Below are positions 34,953 to 45,205 of a stretch of DNA of 64,000 nt, piece by piece. The DNA is from Brachionus plicatilis (lineage: Eukaryota; Rotifera; Eurotatoria; Ploima; Brachionidae). The stretch's first letter is position 1; the number at the start of each line of letters is the position of its first letter. A model generated the notes under the pieces. It worked only from the letters and a program-made list of their open reading frames with translations. It searched no databases and had not been told where the DNA came from. The position numbers were made by a program, and so were the translations under genes. The stretch is from contig QEOQ01000242.1 in assembly GCA_010279815.1 (NCBI GenBank), forward strand, positions 24,806-88,805, read 5' to 3'.

Positions 34953-35535
34953 GAAAACTTTGTAGTTCCTTTAAATTTTTTGGTCGAGCTCTTTCAACAA
35001 TTGCTTTGATTTTTTCAGGATCCATTTTAACTTGATTATGAAACACAATGTGACCAAGAAGGTCGCCTAGGGTCATCTGCATAATCCTACAGAAGTCTGT
35101 TGGGGCATTCTTTAAGCAAAAAGGTAGTCTTAAAAATTCAAAATGACCATCTGTAGTGGAAAAAGCCGTTTTATGAATTGAACTTTCATCCATTTTTACT
35201 TACCAGTAGCCTGACTTTAAATCAAGTGCAGTGAACCAATTCGAGTCCCTCATTCTATCAATTACATCTGTAATATTTGGAAGTGGCCATCTTTCTGTTA
35301 AAGTATTTTCGTTTAACTTTCTATAATCTATACAAATTCGTTTATTTCCGTCTATTTTTGGAACAACAATTACAGGGGAAGACCAAGCCGATTTAGATGT
35401 TCGAATGATTCCTGCTTTTATCATCTTACTGATTTCGGTTCTTAAAAATTGGCGTTCGTTTTCTGACATTCTATATGGTCGTTTATAAATAGGAGCTACA
35501 TTTTCATCAATCAACCTAATTGCGTGTTTATACAC
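34912..35535 (-). pseudogene. Reverse transcriptase, lacking the YxDD box
   Basis: The first frame (35535-35200) has the finger and palm motifs WSSPVIVVPK, CIDYRKLN and FTALDLKSGYW (first catalytic Asp), then an in-frame TAA. The second frame, in the same phase from 35193, has HFEFLRLPF and goes directly from LGDLLGHIVF to thumb motifs (LKELQSFLGL). The YxDD catalytic box that should lie between is gone, an internal deletion. Confidence 0.85.
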
Positions 35536-35622
35536 CTCACAGCTCCCTAATTCTTCTATAGAATTAGCAAATAAACATTTTGCTTCTGTTAAAATTTTAA
35601 TAAAAGCTTTTTGCTGATTGAA

Positions 35623-36129
35623 TTATAAAGGACTTAAAGGGTTAACCTTATATGATTTGTTTTCCCAAAAATAATCATCTGAGGTTTCTGGATTAACATC
35701 AGATAGAAAAATATCAAAAATATTTTCTTCTTTATTACTTTCGCTACTTTCTAATTTAAAATCTGAACCTGGGAATTTTATAAGTCCTTGGGATGGAAAA
35801 ATTCCTGAATTTGTTTTTTGAAACCAATCGAGACATAACAAAACATCATGGTCTTCATGATCGAAAACAATAAATTCGATTTTACATAAACTGTTACCTA
35901 GCTTAATTTAAATTGGTTTCGTTTTGCCAGAATCATGAGTAATTATGCCTGTTGCAGTCTTTATTTTGTTTTCACATGCTAAAATATCTATATTATATTG
36001 AACTGCTGTCATATGGTTCATAATAGAATGGGTAGCCCCGCAATCTATTCCTATTTTCAGTAATTTACCTCCTACATAACCTGTAGTTGATGGTATACCA
36101 TTAATATTTTTCGAGAGAGAAGAAACCAT
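35623..36129 (-). pseudogene. Aspartic protease and linker of the Ty3-type element
   Basis: Retropepsin-type active site IGIDCGATHSIM; the usual Asp-Ser/Thr-Gly is Asp-Cys-Gly here. It is in frame with the gag zinc knuckle upstream. A stop at 35908 separates it from a linker frame (35841-35623) with an acidic region that leads to RT. Confidence 0.7.
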
Positions 36130-36169
36130 ATAAATCTTTTCTTCCGAATCAGAAACAATTTCTAAAGAA

Positions 36170-36604
36170 TTTATCTTTTTTAATATTACCTTGCACTTAT
36201 TAGCATAATGTCCTTTCTTTTTACATCTCAGACATGTAATATCATGTGATTTATTGTTTCTTTGATTTAGATACTTATTATATACAGTTTTTTGTTTTTG
36301 TAAATCTTTGAAACTATCTCTTTTATATGAAAAATTATTGTTTTTCTTTTTTACATTAGTTTTAACAAAGTTAACTTTAGATATGCAGCTAGCCGCTAAT
36401 TCTAATTGAATCGCAAGTGGGATAGCCTCCGACAGCTTAACGATTTTTTACAAATAATTTCTCTTTTTGTATTATCTTTTAAACCTTCTCTAAAGTAAAA
36501 CATTTTTTCTTCCTCAGCCATAAAGCATAACTTATTGGTTAAAGTCAAAAATCTGTTTACAAAATGTTCAACATTTAATTCCTTAGGTTTTAAATTAGAG
36601 AGTT
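36170..36604 (-). pseudogene. Gag C-terminal part with zinc knuckle
   Basis: A capsid-like helical segment (VEHFVNRFLTLTNKLCF...) lies near 36575-36530, with a frameshift near 36450. A CCHC knuckle CLRCKKKGHYANKC (C-x2-C-x4-H-x4-C) lies at about 36235-36192. The gag N-terminus is removed by the deletion that also took the inner part of the 5' LTR. Confidence 0.75.
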
Positions 36605-36853
36605 GAAAAATACAAGTTAAAAAACTCTCCTTTTTAAGAATTACAACTTCTATTTATATTCAGTAGTTGTAACTTAAAAAGGTCATTAATCATAAAGAAT
36701 TTAAATAAAGATAAGCTGTGAATTAAATCGGTTATAAAGATTTATGACATATGATAAATGATTCATAAAAACCTAAAGATAAAATCTAGATAAGTTGTGA
36801 AAATTGATTAGGTTAATTTAAATAGTTGAAACGGTTATTTTCACACCGTAACA
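36605..36853 (-). repeat. 5' LTR, inner part deleted
   Basis: Only 249 bp of the about 362-bp LTR remain. The boundary at 36605 joins LTR sequence directly to gag, so the LTR end, primer binding site, leader and gag start were lost in one deletion after insertion. Confidence 0.85.
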
Positions 36854-37330
36854 AACTTTCAAAATATGATAAATGTTTGATTTTTATTCTACATATATAA
36901 AAAATCTTGTTTAAACCAACAATGTATAACAAAATTTAGCATTTATTATTTCAAATATCATCGTATTAATTTAAAATAAAGTACAACAAATTTTTTTTCT
37001 TTTTTAAATCCCAACAGCTTTTTTCCTACAGTCTAAAAATTGACTCAATAAATTGTGTGATCTGATAATTTTATGTATCACTTTATCATAAATTTTTTTA
37101 AAAATTGATAAGAAAAATAAATCAATAATAACTTCTAAATATTAAAAGCAGATAATATTATTAAATGGATGATGATTATAAACTTTTTCTTATTAATTTA
37201 ATTTCAAGATGAATTTATGATTAGGTACTGAACTTAATAAATTCTTAAAAGAAAATGGTATCGATTTTATTTTTTTCTACTAACCACAATTCACTAGATA
37301 CACCGTGTATTTAGTGTGAGTATTTTTGTT
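36854..37330. repeat. Duplicated protease intron, segment 2
   Basis: 37000-37330 aligns with 16600-17080 in protease A intron 2 (shared TTGATAAGAAAAATAAATC, AATTCTTAAAAGAAAATGG, TGTATTTAGTGTG words). It continues the copy that begins at protease B and was split by the Ty3-type element. Confidence 0.7.
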
Positions 37331-38381
37331 TAGTATGCTTTTGGTATAAAACTATAATAAAATTGGAATTTTTATCATTTCAAAAAATAAATTCTTTTTA
37401 TTTTTTGTCTTAAAATCAAGTCTTGATGACACATTAAATTAAGAATTTCAGAGATTGATGCGTTGTTATTCCCTAATAATGCTATTAGGCCATGCGTTCT
37501 TAATCAAAAATGTTTAAGCATGGGGTGAGATTGCTTTGGTGCATGGTCCAAAAGCGTTTCTTAGCTTGTGGTGCAGCATAATCGAACGAGGGAAAACGAT
37601 TATTTAGAGTCTGACGTTAGTTCGACATAGACTTGTTTTTAAGTCACAAGTTGAAATCAAATTCGTTAAAATTATAGTCAAATCTAAAGTTTGAATTAAA
37701 AAAAAAAATTAAGACTTCTGACTATAAAACTAATCTTAATTAAGATAATTTTTATAAAGCAGGTTGTTGTATATAAGGGTTTTTCGGACCCCAAAGTTAA
37801 GAACTCATGATTGAAAGATCTATAGCACATTTTGAAGGTTATGTTACCCAGATTAAAAATAAAATAGTCTTGATTGTTGAATAGATTGGCGCCATGCTGA
37901 TATTTCATCTAGAAAGAAGACTCTAAAGCGTACAACTAAAGCTAATAAAACAATTGAAAATACTCAAGTATGGAAGTTTTTTTTTAATAAATTTTTCATT
38001 AAATATTCTATTTTTGATAAACAGCACAAATCTTGTCATTTTTATGTTGAATTTTACCATATAAAACCAATTTAATATAAAGTTTAACCATGCATTTTAA
38101 GAGTAAAATCTATTATTTTGGTGAAAAAGGCATGATTAGATAAATTTTAGCTCATTTGAAAGCTCAAAAAATATTAATAAAAAAAGATTTCTTTTTATAA
38201 AATAATAAAAGGCGCAATAATTATAATTTACTTTTAAAAATATTACTAACTAAAGAATGCAAAATTTATTCTTAAATGTTAAACTATTGAACAATGAAAT
38301 TTTTAAAATGGTAATTATTTATTTAAAAATTTAGATTATTAATTATTTTTAGCTTTTTTTTAAATAAAATGAAGAAAAAAC
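37331..38381. other. Stretch without recognised gene
   Basis: Part of the insertion between duplicated segments 2 and 3. 37440-37640 is less AT-rich (ATGCTATTAGGCCATGCG, GCATGGTCCAAAAGCG) and could be the 3' end of the DDE_Tnp_4 element or another repeat. No coding frame recognised; the 37696-37908 frame has no family. Confidence 0.35.
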
Positions 38382-39992
38382 CTAAAATCGAGAATATTCT
38401 TTCGTAATTCTTCTTGGAGCCAAATCGTCAACAAAGTAAAAGTTTTCTTTAACTCGAAATACTCCCAAATAATGACCATTATAGTCACTAGTGAAGACTG
38501 TTGAAAAAACTAATTGATAGATAGATCCATCAACTTCAATTTCACTCTCTAAATCCATTCAATTAATATCATATTGCAGTAAATTATTAATTATTAGAAA
38601 AAAAGGTTTAAATAAAAATTCAGATTTTACATTAACCAATTTCTGACAATTAGAACAAGTTTTTCTATTTGTTGAAATATTTAAGCTGGAGTCTTTTTTA
38701 ATAAATATTATCATGTTACCGGAGAAATCGCTTACTTTTCCACAGCAACATTTAACATGTGATTTATAGCTTTGCAGATTAAGAAAAAATTTGTCCATAA
38801 CATCAGTTTGTTCAGCTCTAGTGTCATTATATTCACCATCTACGGCTTCAAGTTTTAATACATCAATAATTCAAATTGACTTGGCTCTATTCCACTGATT
38901 TTTTTCAATCAAGCTAACAATTTCACAAATATAATTTCTGTATTCAAGATCTGAAGTTGATAAAAGTTGTAAAAAATCATGCTTTATCCTAGTTGAATAC
39001 CATAGACCAATAAGGAAATAGTCAATTGTACAAGTATTTATGATTTTCTTTCTAGAATTAGGACTAATACAATGGACAATTCTCCCACCGTTTGAAGGGA
39101 TAAACTGAATGAAATCGTTAATTTCAATATTAAAATCTAATTCCTTGGAAGATTCATAATTGAGCTTCCTAGTCGAATTTTCAGCATCAAAAGAAAGTGA
39201 CCTCCTCAATGAATTGCTTAAATTTTCAAAATTTTCATCATTCGGATAATCACTTTCAGTGGAACTATAATTTACTATATCTATTCTTAGATTTTTTCTT
39301 TCTTTGAAATAAAATTTTTTCAAAATTTTTTGAGTTAATTCATCTTTTTCACTCTCTTCATCTGTTGATTCTTTAAAACAGCTAGGATAAATACTAGTTA
39401 AAAAATGAGCCGGTTTTGTAATCTTCGTTAAATATCTTGCGTAACTAAGATAAAAAATTATCGACGCCACATGTGAGCAGCATTCTAAAGTTCTACATCC
39501 ATTTTTACATGTACAATACCATACGTTATTTTTTGTAACTTGATTTTTTTTTACTTTCATCACCCAAGTGGTGTTTTTTTGAATTAAATAATAATAATAA
39601 TAATAATACCATCCGTTAATAGGAATTTGATTTTCTAGGCGTTTATTAACTATATAACTAACAAATACCTTATAAGTAATTGCTCCAGAATGTTTAGATT
39701 GAATCCTTCTAATCAATACTTTTGTATCGGGTTTAAAATTAAGACTTGTTTGTTTATTTATTTTAATAATTAGCTTTCCATTTTTATCTAGATGCTCTGC
39801 CAAATAACCAAGACTTTGTTTCAACTGATAAGATCCAAATGTTATATTTTCCAAGATAAAATCATAGCTAAGTCTTGGAAAATCGTTAAGTAGATTGTTT
39901 TCAACTAGATTAACAAACTCAGCTAAATAAGACAATTTAAGACAATTTACACATTTTTCTAGCTCATTAACTTTATTTAACTTTAATTTCAT
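38382..39992 (-). pseudogene. SWIM zinc finger fused to USP/C19-like cysteine protease
   Basis: Begins with ATG at 39992. Residues about 1-110 continue the transposase C-terminal region (NITFGSYQLKQSLGYLAEHL). A Tyr run at about 128-134 is coded by an ATA/TAT microsatellite. A SWIM finger (CTCKNGCRTLECCSH) spans about residues 160-174, and an acidic linker about 205-310. Then come a Cys box (NTCTIDYFLIGLW, about 337-349), a CxC...CxxC zinc ribbon (CCCGK, CSNCQK) and a His box with Asp (NGHYLGVFRV, YFVDDLAP). The order Cys box, zinc ribbon, His box is that of ubiquitin-specific proteases, in a compact form. Two in-frame TGA codons (38871-38873 and 38559-38561) interrupt about 536 codons that otherwise stay in one frame. 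Either a young pseudogene or a readthrough design; the former is more likely. Confidence 0.65.
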
Positions 39993-40003
39993 GTTTTTTG
40001 CTA

Positions 40004-40990
40004 TTAAACTCCATTTTCTCTGTCTGATAGTTTTGGATGAAAAAATCGATTAATAAATGAACAACAAATTTTAAAATCTATCATAATATGCTTGAGCATT
40101 GAATTTTGAACCTGACCTAATGCTCTAAAAGACTCTTTAAGCACACCATTAATAGCTTCTATCACCCATCTACATTTAGTCACCATTCTAGAATGATTTG
40201 CTTGATAACAAGAAAGTTGTTTTTGGTTCTTTTCAATGAAAGCTGGCATCATTACCTTCAATTTTTTTTTTAAAAAAATCAATAGCCTCTATCAACCAAA
40301 ATTACATCACCACTTCTTAAAAGATTCTCCAATGATTTATCAAGCTTAAAGCAACTTTTAATAATTTTAGCATCATTTTTTTAGCTGGAAAGACCCGTAA
40401 GCACCAATAATTCTCACATTTGAAGTCACATATATGAAAGGTTTTACAAGAGACCGTTTTTTTTGAACTGAATAAGATTTTCTCTGGAATGTATTATTTG
40501 AACTTTTCTGACAATAGATATATGTTCCCTTTTAATAATAATCAACAAAAAAAAAAAAAATAGATGAGAATACCAACAGTCTGCTATTAATACTAAATTA
40601 TCATCTTTTAGACCATAAAGCTCTTCAGCAATTTCGGTATTTTGTTTAACCCATTCTGATCTTTCTTTAATATCTGGACCCAAAAAATTCTGGAACAAAA
40701 TTAGCTAAAAGAGACATCTGTACTTGCTCACAATATCGTGAAACATCAACTCTTTCATTTAATCTAAAATGGGCCTTGATTACTCTTTGAGTCATTCCAG
40801 TTTTTAGCCAAAAAAATAAAAAGCAAGGGCCTGTTATTTTGTTCGCACTTGAGAGTCCTTCATTTCATCAAGGTAGCTACAAATTATATTAAATTCTTCT
40901 TTATTGAATCCAGTTGTATTTTTACATGTATCGTTATCGATTTTAGATGGATCAGAAAACTCACAAAATAAAAGCAAATTGTATTTCATG
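40004..40990 (-). pseudogene. DDE_Tnp_4 transposase core
   Basis: A helical DNA-binding part (GFNKEEFNIICSYLDEM, a stop, then FFWLKTGMTQRVIKAHF) lies at 40930-40770. The catalytic region follows: LVLIAD with an insertion of a T-rich run right after the Asp, then YCQKSSNNTFQ and VKPFIYVTSNVRIIGAYG in another frame. The second Asp is in DVILVDRGY, followed by a stop; the Glu is in CRWVIEAINGVLK within the last frame (40282-40004). At least three breaks. The block ends 12 bp before the SWIM frame, so transposase and SWIM-USP-like part were probably one protein. Confidence 0.75.
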
Positions 40991-41486
40991 ATCAAATGTA
41001 AATTTCAAATCAAAATTTTTAGTTTTTGATTTAAATAAAAAGGTATTTTTTATCAATTTTTTAATAATAAATGACTAAACTTTATTAAACATTATTTGTT
41101 TAATCTATAATTAGATAGAAAATTATATGATTTTTTTTCTGAAGTAAATAAAATTCTTAATCAATATTTTGAAATTTTGCAATACAAAATATAACTTTGT
41201 TTCGTCGTTATATATTTTAATTAATATAAAAATATCATTTAAAGTCATAATTTGGATACCTTAATGTCGATTTTAAATTTGTCTTTAAAGTTTTCGAATA
41301 AAGATTTTAGAAAAATCAATTAAAGGTCAATTAGGAAAAAAATTATTTGTTTTCTTTTAAGTAAAATAATAAACATTTTATGTTTAATCTAAAAAAAAAT
41401 AAAAAAATCTAGTTTCGTTAATTTTATTAAAATTTTAATTAATTAAATTTTGATCATTTGATAATGATCAAGAACTTCAAGTTGCC
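40973..41486. mobile_element. MITE family 1 inside DDE_Tnp_4 transposon
   Basis: 514 bp. The left end is AGCAAATTGTATTTCATGATC and the right end GATCAAGAACTTCAAGTTGCC. Flanks CAAAATAAA at 40964-40972 and 41487-41495. It resembles the half copy ending at about 16600 in protease A intron 2 more than it does the 13327 copy. Confidence 0.85.
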
Positions 41487-41499
41487 CAAAATAAACGCT

Positions 41500-42207
41500 T
41501 TATTTTGATGTCTCTATTAAAGTGTGTATCAAGTCATTAGCAGATACACGATTAATCTTTGATTCATATTGTGATATTTTAATTAAATCAAGATGGTCAT
41601 TTTTGAAAAGACAAGCTTCATTTAAATGTGACTGGCATGTACAGCTGCCTCTGGGAATGAAAATATTTTTTGAAAGAAGAGCTTGTATTCTAGCTTCTGA
41701 TTGAATTAAATGGAGTTTTGTACAATTATTACGACATATAACACAATTTTTATGACTACTAAATGATTTTGGCAAATTGATATAAATAAATTGGGATTCT
41801 TCAGATTCAGTGTTTTCTTCTTTTGAACAAATTTTTACTTCATCTGGGATCTCATCCTTAATGCCAGCAGAAAATTCATTTTCCTGAATATCTTCTATTA
41901 TTGTTTCCTGGGTGTTTAAAAAACAAGGACTTGAGGTTTCAACTAAAAGTCGATCTGGAACTACTGTAGAAGATACAGATTCATTACTTATCTTTGTTTG
42001 AATTTTGAATAGATTAAATGCTTTATTGTAGCAATTATTACAAATCAGGTTTTTTTTGGATAAAATAACATTTGATTTGAATAAATTGGCGATTTCAACA
42101 GATTCATTCGGTGACAATTCGAAATATCGATTACGAGGCAAATCTTTAAATCTAACTTGATTGCATTTTGGACATTTTTTTGAGAGTCTTTCATTTATTT
42201 TTCCCAT
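41500..42207 (-). CDS. N-terminal zinc-binding part of DDE_Tnp_4 transposase
   Basis: ATG at 42205-42207, 235 codons. Two Cys-pair motifs at the start (CPKC ... CNNC, about residues 12-58) are followed by an acidic linker. A second Cys/His cluster (NCVICRNNCTKLHLI ... IFIPRGSCTCQSHL) lies at about residues 153-200 and precedes the DDE core in this transposase family. The stop at 41500 lies directly at the MITE target site, and the coding sense continues in another frame on the other side (LFCEFSDPSKIDNDTC). This is the first part of a larger transposase, not an independent gene. Confidence 0.65.
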   Translation of the reverse strand: MGKINERLSKKCPKCNQVRFKDLPRNRYFELSPNESVEIANLFKSNVILSKKNLICNNCYNKAFNLFKIQTKISNESVSSTVVPDRLLVETSSPCFLNTQETIIEDIQENEFSAGIKDEIPDEVKICSKEENTESEESQFIYINLPKSFSSHKNCVICRNNCTKLHLIQSEARIQALLSKNIFIPRGSCTCQSHLNEACLFKNDHLDLIKISQYESKINRVSANDLIHTLIETSK

Positions 42208-42602
42208 TTTTTAGCTTGCAATGTTTTGTATTTTTTCAAATTATTAAGTAATTTAAATAAATTCTAAATTCAGTTTTGTATTTTTTTAATACAATCACAT
42301 GATTATTTTTAAGAATTTTTAAATTTATTTAAGTTTTCATACAGTTTGATTATTTTTCTTTGAAAAATTGTAGTTTTATTTAGATTTTTTTAAAACGAAT
42401 ATCTCAGAAAGTGTCTGTTTTTATATTTTCAAATTTTCAGAAAATTTAAGTTTGACAGTTTGCTTTTAGAAAAATTTAAAAAAATTTATTTTGACTAAAA
42501 TGCTCCCAGTTTAAAATGGGGGCGAAATTTACATGGTTTTCTTACACCCTCCTTTGAGACCAAAATCAATTTTTTTAAAATTTTTTAAATGGGATCAAAT
42601 AC

Positions 42603-44050
42603 ATTCTGCACTATAAATAATCACAAGTTGCACTATAATATTTAAATTGCACTATAATATTTACATGCACTTAATTAATCAAGGCTGCATTATAAATAAC
42701 ATTCTTAAACTATCATATTCTTTAATAAGCATTAATATAATTTTTATTTTGCACTAAAATAATCTTTACTAAGCACTAAATTAATGTTTAAAAAGCACTA
42801 AAATAATTTTAGACCTGAACTATTTTAATTCATTTTTAGATAAATAAATACAACAAGCACTATTTTTTTCGAAAACTTCATTTTTTTTAAACATAAGAAA
42901 ATACAAATTACAATTACAAATATGTTATTTAATTTTGGATAGAAAAAAAATATAGTAATACATACATAAGAATAAAATAAAAATAAAAATAAAATTGTAT
43001 TTATTAAGTAGCCGATTCGTTATCAAATTAACGAATTAAATAAGCGTTTAAGCTTTTTTGAATCCAGTAGGATCTATCAGAAGTACTAGCCAAAGTATGT
43101 CTTCCTCAACTACGTTTTTATTTTTATTTAAAATATTCAAAAAATTGTCAATATAGTTAAAATACTCAAAATTAAAATCAAATCACATGATTTTAATACT
43201 TTATTTAAATAAAATAAAACATAAATTCAAAAAAGTAAAACCACAGATTTGTTCAGAATTTTGTCTAGTTTTGTTTAAAAAAAATTGGTTTATAGTGTAA
43301 TCCCTGGGACTACATACAATTAAACTGAAAAAAATAATTCTTTTTGGTTTTTTTTCAATAATAAAAATTGGCACACCCTTTTTTTCAAACAAAACTAATT
43401 ACCAGGGTAAAGAAAATTTTATGCTCTTTCAGAATATATATAATTTAAAAAAATATTTTAATTTTATCTTTGAGTAATTGAGTCTGAAAGATCTACAACT
43501 TTTTAAAGGGTTAGTTCTTTTTAGACACCTGGATATAAATTTTTTTTTTGTCCCCCAAAAAAAATGAAATCTAGGGTTTCAAAGGACGCAGTTTACGAAT
43601 TTTAAGTCAAAAATTAGAAATTCAGATAGCACTTGACTAGTTTTGAATTTCTGGAACCTCGCAATGCCATGATGATCTATCGTTGAGTAACTAGCTCTTA
43701 ATTGTTTTAAGTTCTAAATAAGTGGCCGCAAGGAATTTATAAAACGGACGGAAAATAAAATAAAATAAGCTTTGTTGAAAATAAAAATAAAAATAAAGTC
43801 TAAATTAATATTTAAAATTATTTTAGTTCATGTCAAAAATTATTTTAGTAAAAATCAAAAATTATTTAAGTGCCAGGTGATTTATAGTTTTGAAAAAAGT
43901 TTTGAAATATAAAAGTTCTGATTTGAATTATTTTGGTAAAAAACCGAATAATTCAGCGCACATTAAATAATGTAGTATTTTTTGGAAATAATATAGTGCA
44001 GTTTGGTATTAAAAAAAGTGCAACTTCTGATTAATTTATAGTGCAACATT
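42603..44050. mobile_element. Foldback-type element with many TGCACTATAA sub-repeats
   Basis: Left region 42603-42870 has about nine copies of TGCACTATAA / GCACTAAAATAAT. Right region 43800-44050 has the inverse (TTATAGTGCAAC, TATAGTGCAG, AAAGTGCAACTTC). The outermost words are TGCACTATAAAT and ATTTATAGTGCA. AAATAC occurs at both borders (42597-42602, 44051-44056), a possible 6-bp target duplication. No transposase inside; the frame at 43201-43392 is not recognised. Confidence 0.7.
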
Positions 44051-44530
44051 AAATACAAGCCTTTTTAAATTGAGAAAAAAAAAGAATTAAATATTGAAAT
44101 AAAATTCCCTGGAATATATTACAGGTAAAGATTATTTTTTATTTACAGGTAAATTAGGTATAAGACTTTTTTGACTATTTTGTCTATAAAAAACATTTAT
44201 TTACTAGTTTTTACTCTATCATTTTAAAATGAATTATCCTAAGACCAATCATGCATAAATTCGAATAATGGAAAAATCGAGTTTTCGCAAAATAAACCAA
44301 TTTAAGTTATTCGGTATTCTTGGTTATCTGTAAAATGTTTTAATACAGAGTATAACTCATCATTTTTTAGAATGCCCCAAAATGTGAAAATTTAATTATG
44401 CTTTAATAATGATAAACTGTAAAAGTTTCGAGCTTTTATAAAAATATATTTTTCACACAATAAAATTGTTTTATTTATTTAAAAATATGCTAATTTGAAT
44501 TTTTGATGGTTAGAAGAAAAATTTAAAATT
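44051..44530. repeat. Duplicated protease intron, segment 3
   Basis: 44160-44530 aligns with 17820-18180 (shared CCTAAGACCAATCATGCAT variants, AAAATAAACCAATT, TATTCTTGGTTATCT). Resumes the copy interrupted after 37330. Confidence 0.7.
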
Positions 44531-44909
44531 AAATTTTTCGATTAAAACTCCTAGGTAATTAAACAAAATTAATTTTAATTTAATCAAAAAATATTTCAAA
44601 AGAAATGGCATATAATTATCTAGGAGCTGAAACATTTTTTTTTCGTACCTAATTTTATTTACAAATCAGCTATTTAAAAAATGGATAAAATAATTTATGA
44701 AATTGCTGATTGTATTTTGATAAAATCTAATAAATAAATGTGATGATACTAAAATTTTAATTATTATCTTATTTTAATTTTCTCTTTACATTTTTATTCT
44801 AGAGGGGAATTAGCTCGGTACAGATAAAAAAATATAAAAATTTATACTAATATTAATAATTAACTTTCACTCATCACAATTAAAATATTTAGGAAAAGAA
44901 GTATAAATA

Positions 44910-45205
44910 CGTTTTTACAAATGCTCTGAATGTCAAAAATAGCTATACATCTTGATCCATCAATCTGGTATGGGTGTAACTGTTTATTTAAAAGATGTCG
45001 AGCACATTTACTCAAATGATATCAAACAAATACCTGACAAAAATCGCGATAAAGTAATTTAATTGTATTTTGATGATACTAAAAAGAAAAAAAAATATAC
45101 CTTTCGATGGATAAAGCAAAATTTAGATCATGGGCCGCAATTAATTGAAAAGGTATCCACAATTTTACGTAAAAAAGGTCTTCCAAAAAAATCAAGTTTT
45201 TAGTA
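44910..45205 (+). pseudogene. FLYWCH-type N-terminus of a MULE-like transposase, decayed
   Basis: Plus-strand reading gives YKCSECQK, a stop, then LYILIHQSGMGVTVYLKDVE with a His-x-Tyr step, then LDHGPQLIEKVSTILRKKGL after another stop. The Cys pair, His pair and the following 'PxLIxxxLRxxGLP' pattern are those of the N-terminal zinc finger region of MULE-type transposases. Two stops; no core follows. Confidence 0.45.

Larger units (their letters stand above)
26692..36853 (-). mobile_element. Ty3-type LTR retrotransposon with chromodomain and env-like ORF, nested
   Basis: The whole unit starts TGTTAG and ends GTAACA in plus-strand view (perfect TGTTA/TAACA ends). It is flanked by AACT on both sides (26688-26691 and 36854-36857), which proves a single insertion event. 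Minus-strand order: partial 5' LTR, gag with zinc knuckle, protease, RT, RNase H remnant, integrase with chromodomain, env-like ORF, 3' LTR. A hAT (27720-32410) sits inside env. Every coding part is broken and the 5' LTR/leader/gag start is deleted, so it is dead. The shared 247 bp of the LTRs differ at only about two positions, so the insertion is not old. Confidence 0.9.
38382..42207 (-). mobile_element. DDE_Tnp_4 (Harbinger/IS5-like) transposon with SWIM-USP-like ORF
   Basis: All coding blocks are on the minus strand and in order: zinc-binding N-terminal ORF (42207-41500), DDE core (40990-40004), and SWIM plus ubiquitin-protease-like domain (39992-38382). MITE family 1 is inserted between the first two. 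Terminal repeats were not identified, so the limits are those of coding. The element sits inside sequence that matches protease A intron 2 without it. Confidence 0.75.

Noticed and set aside
26692..36853. Possibility of an intact endogenous virus
   Set aside because: RT lacks its catalytic box, the 5' LTR/leader is deleted, several stops exist and env is split by a transposon.
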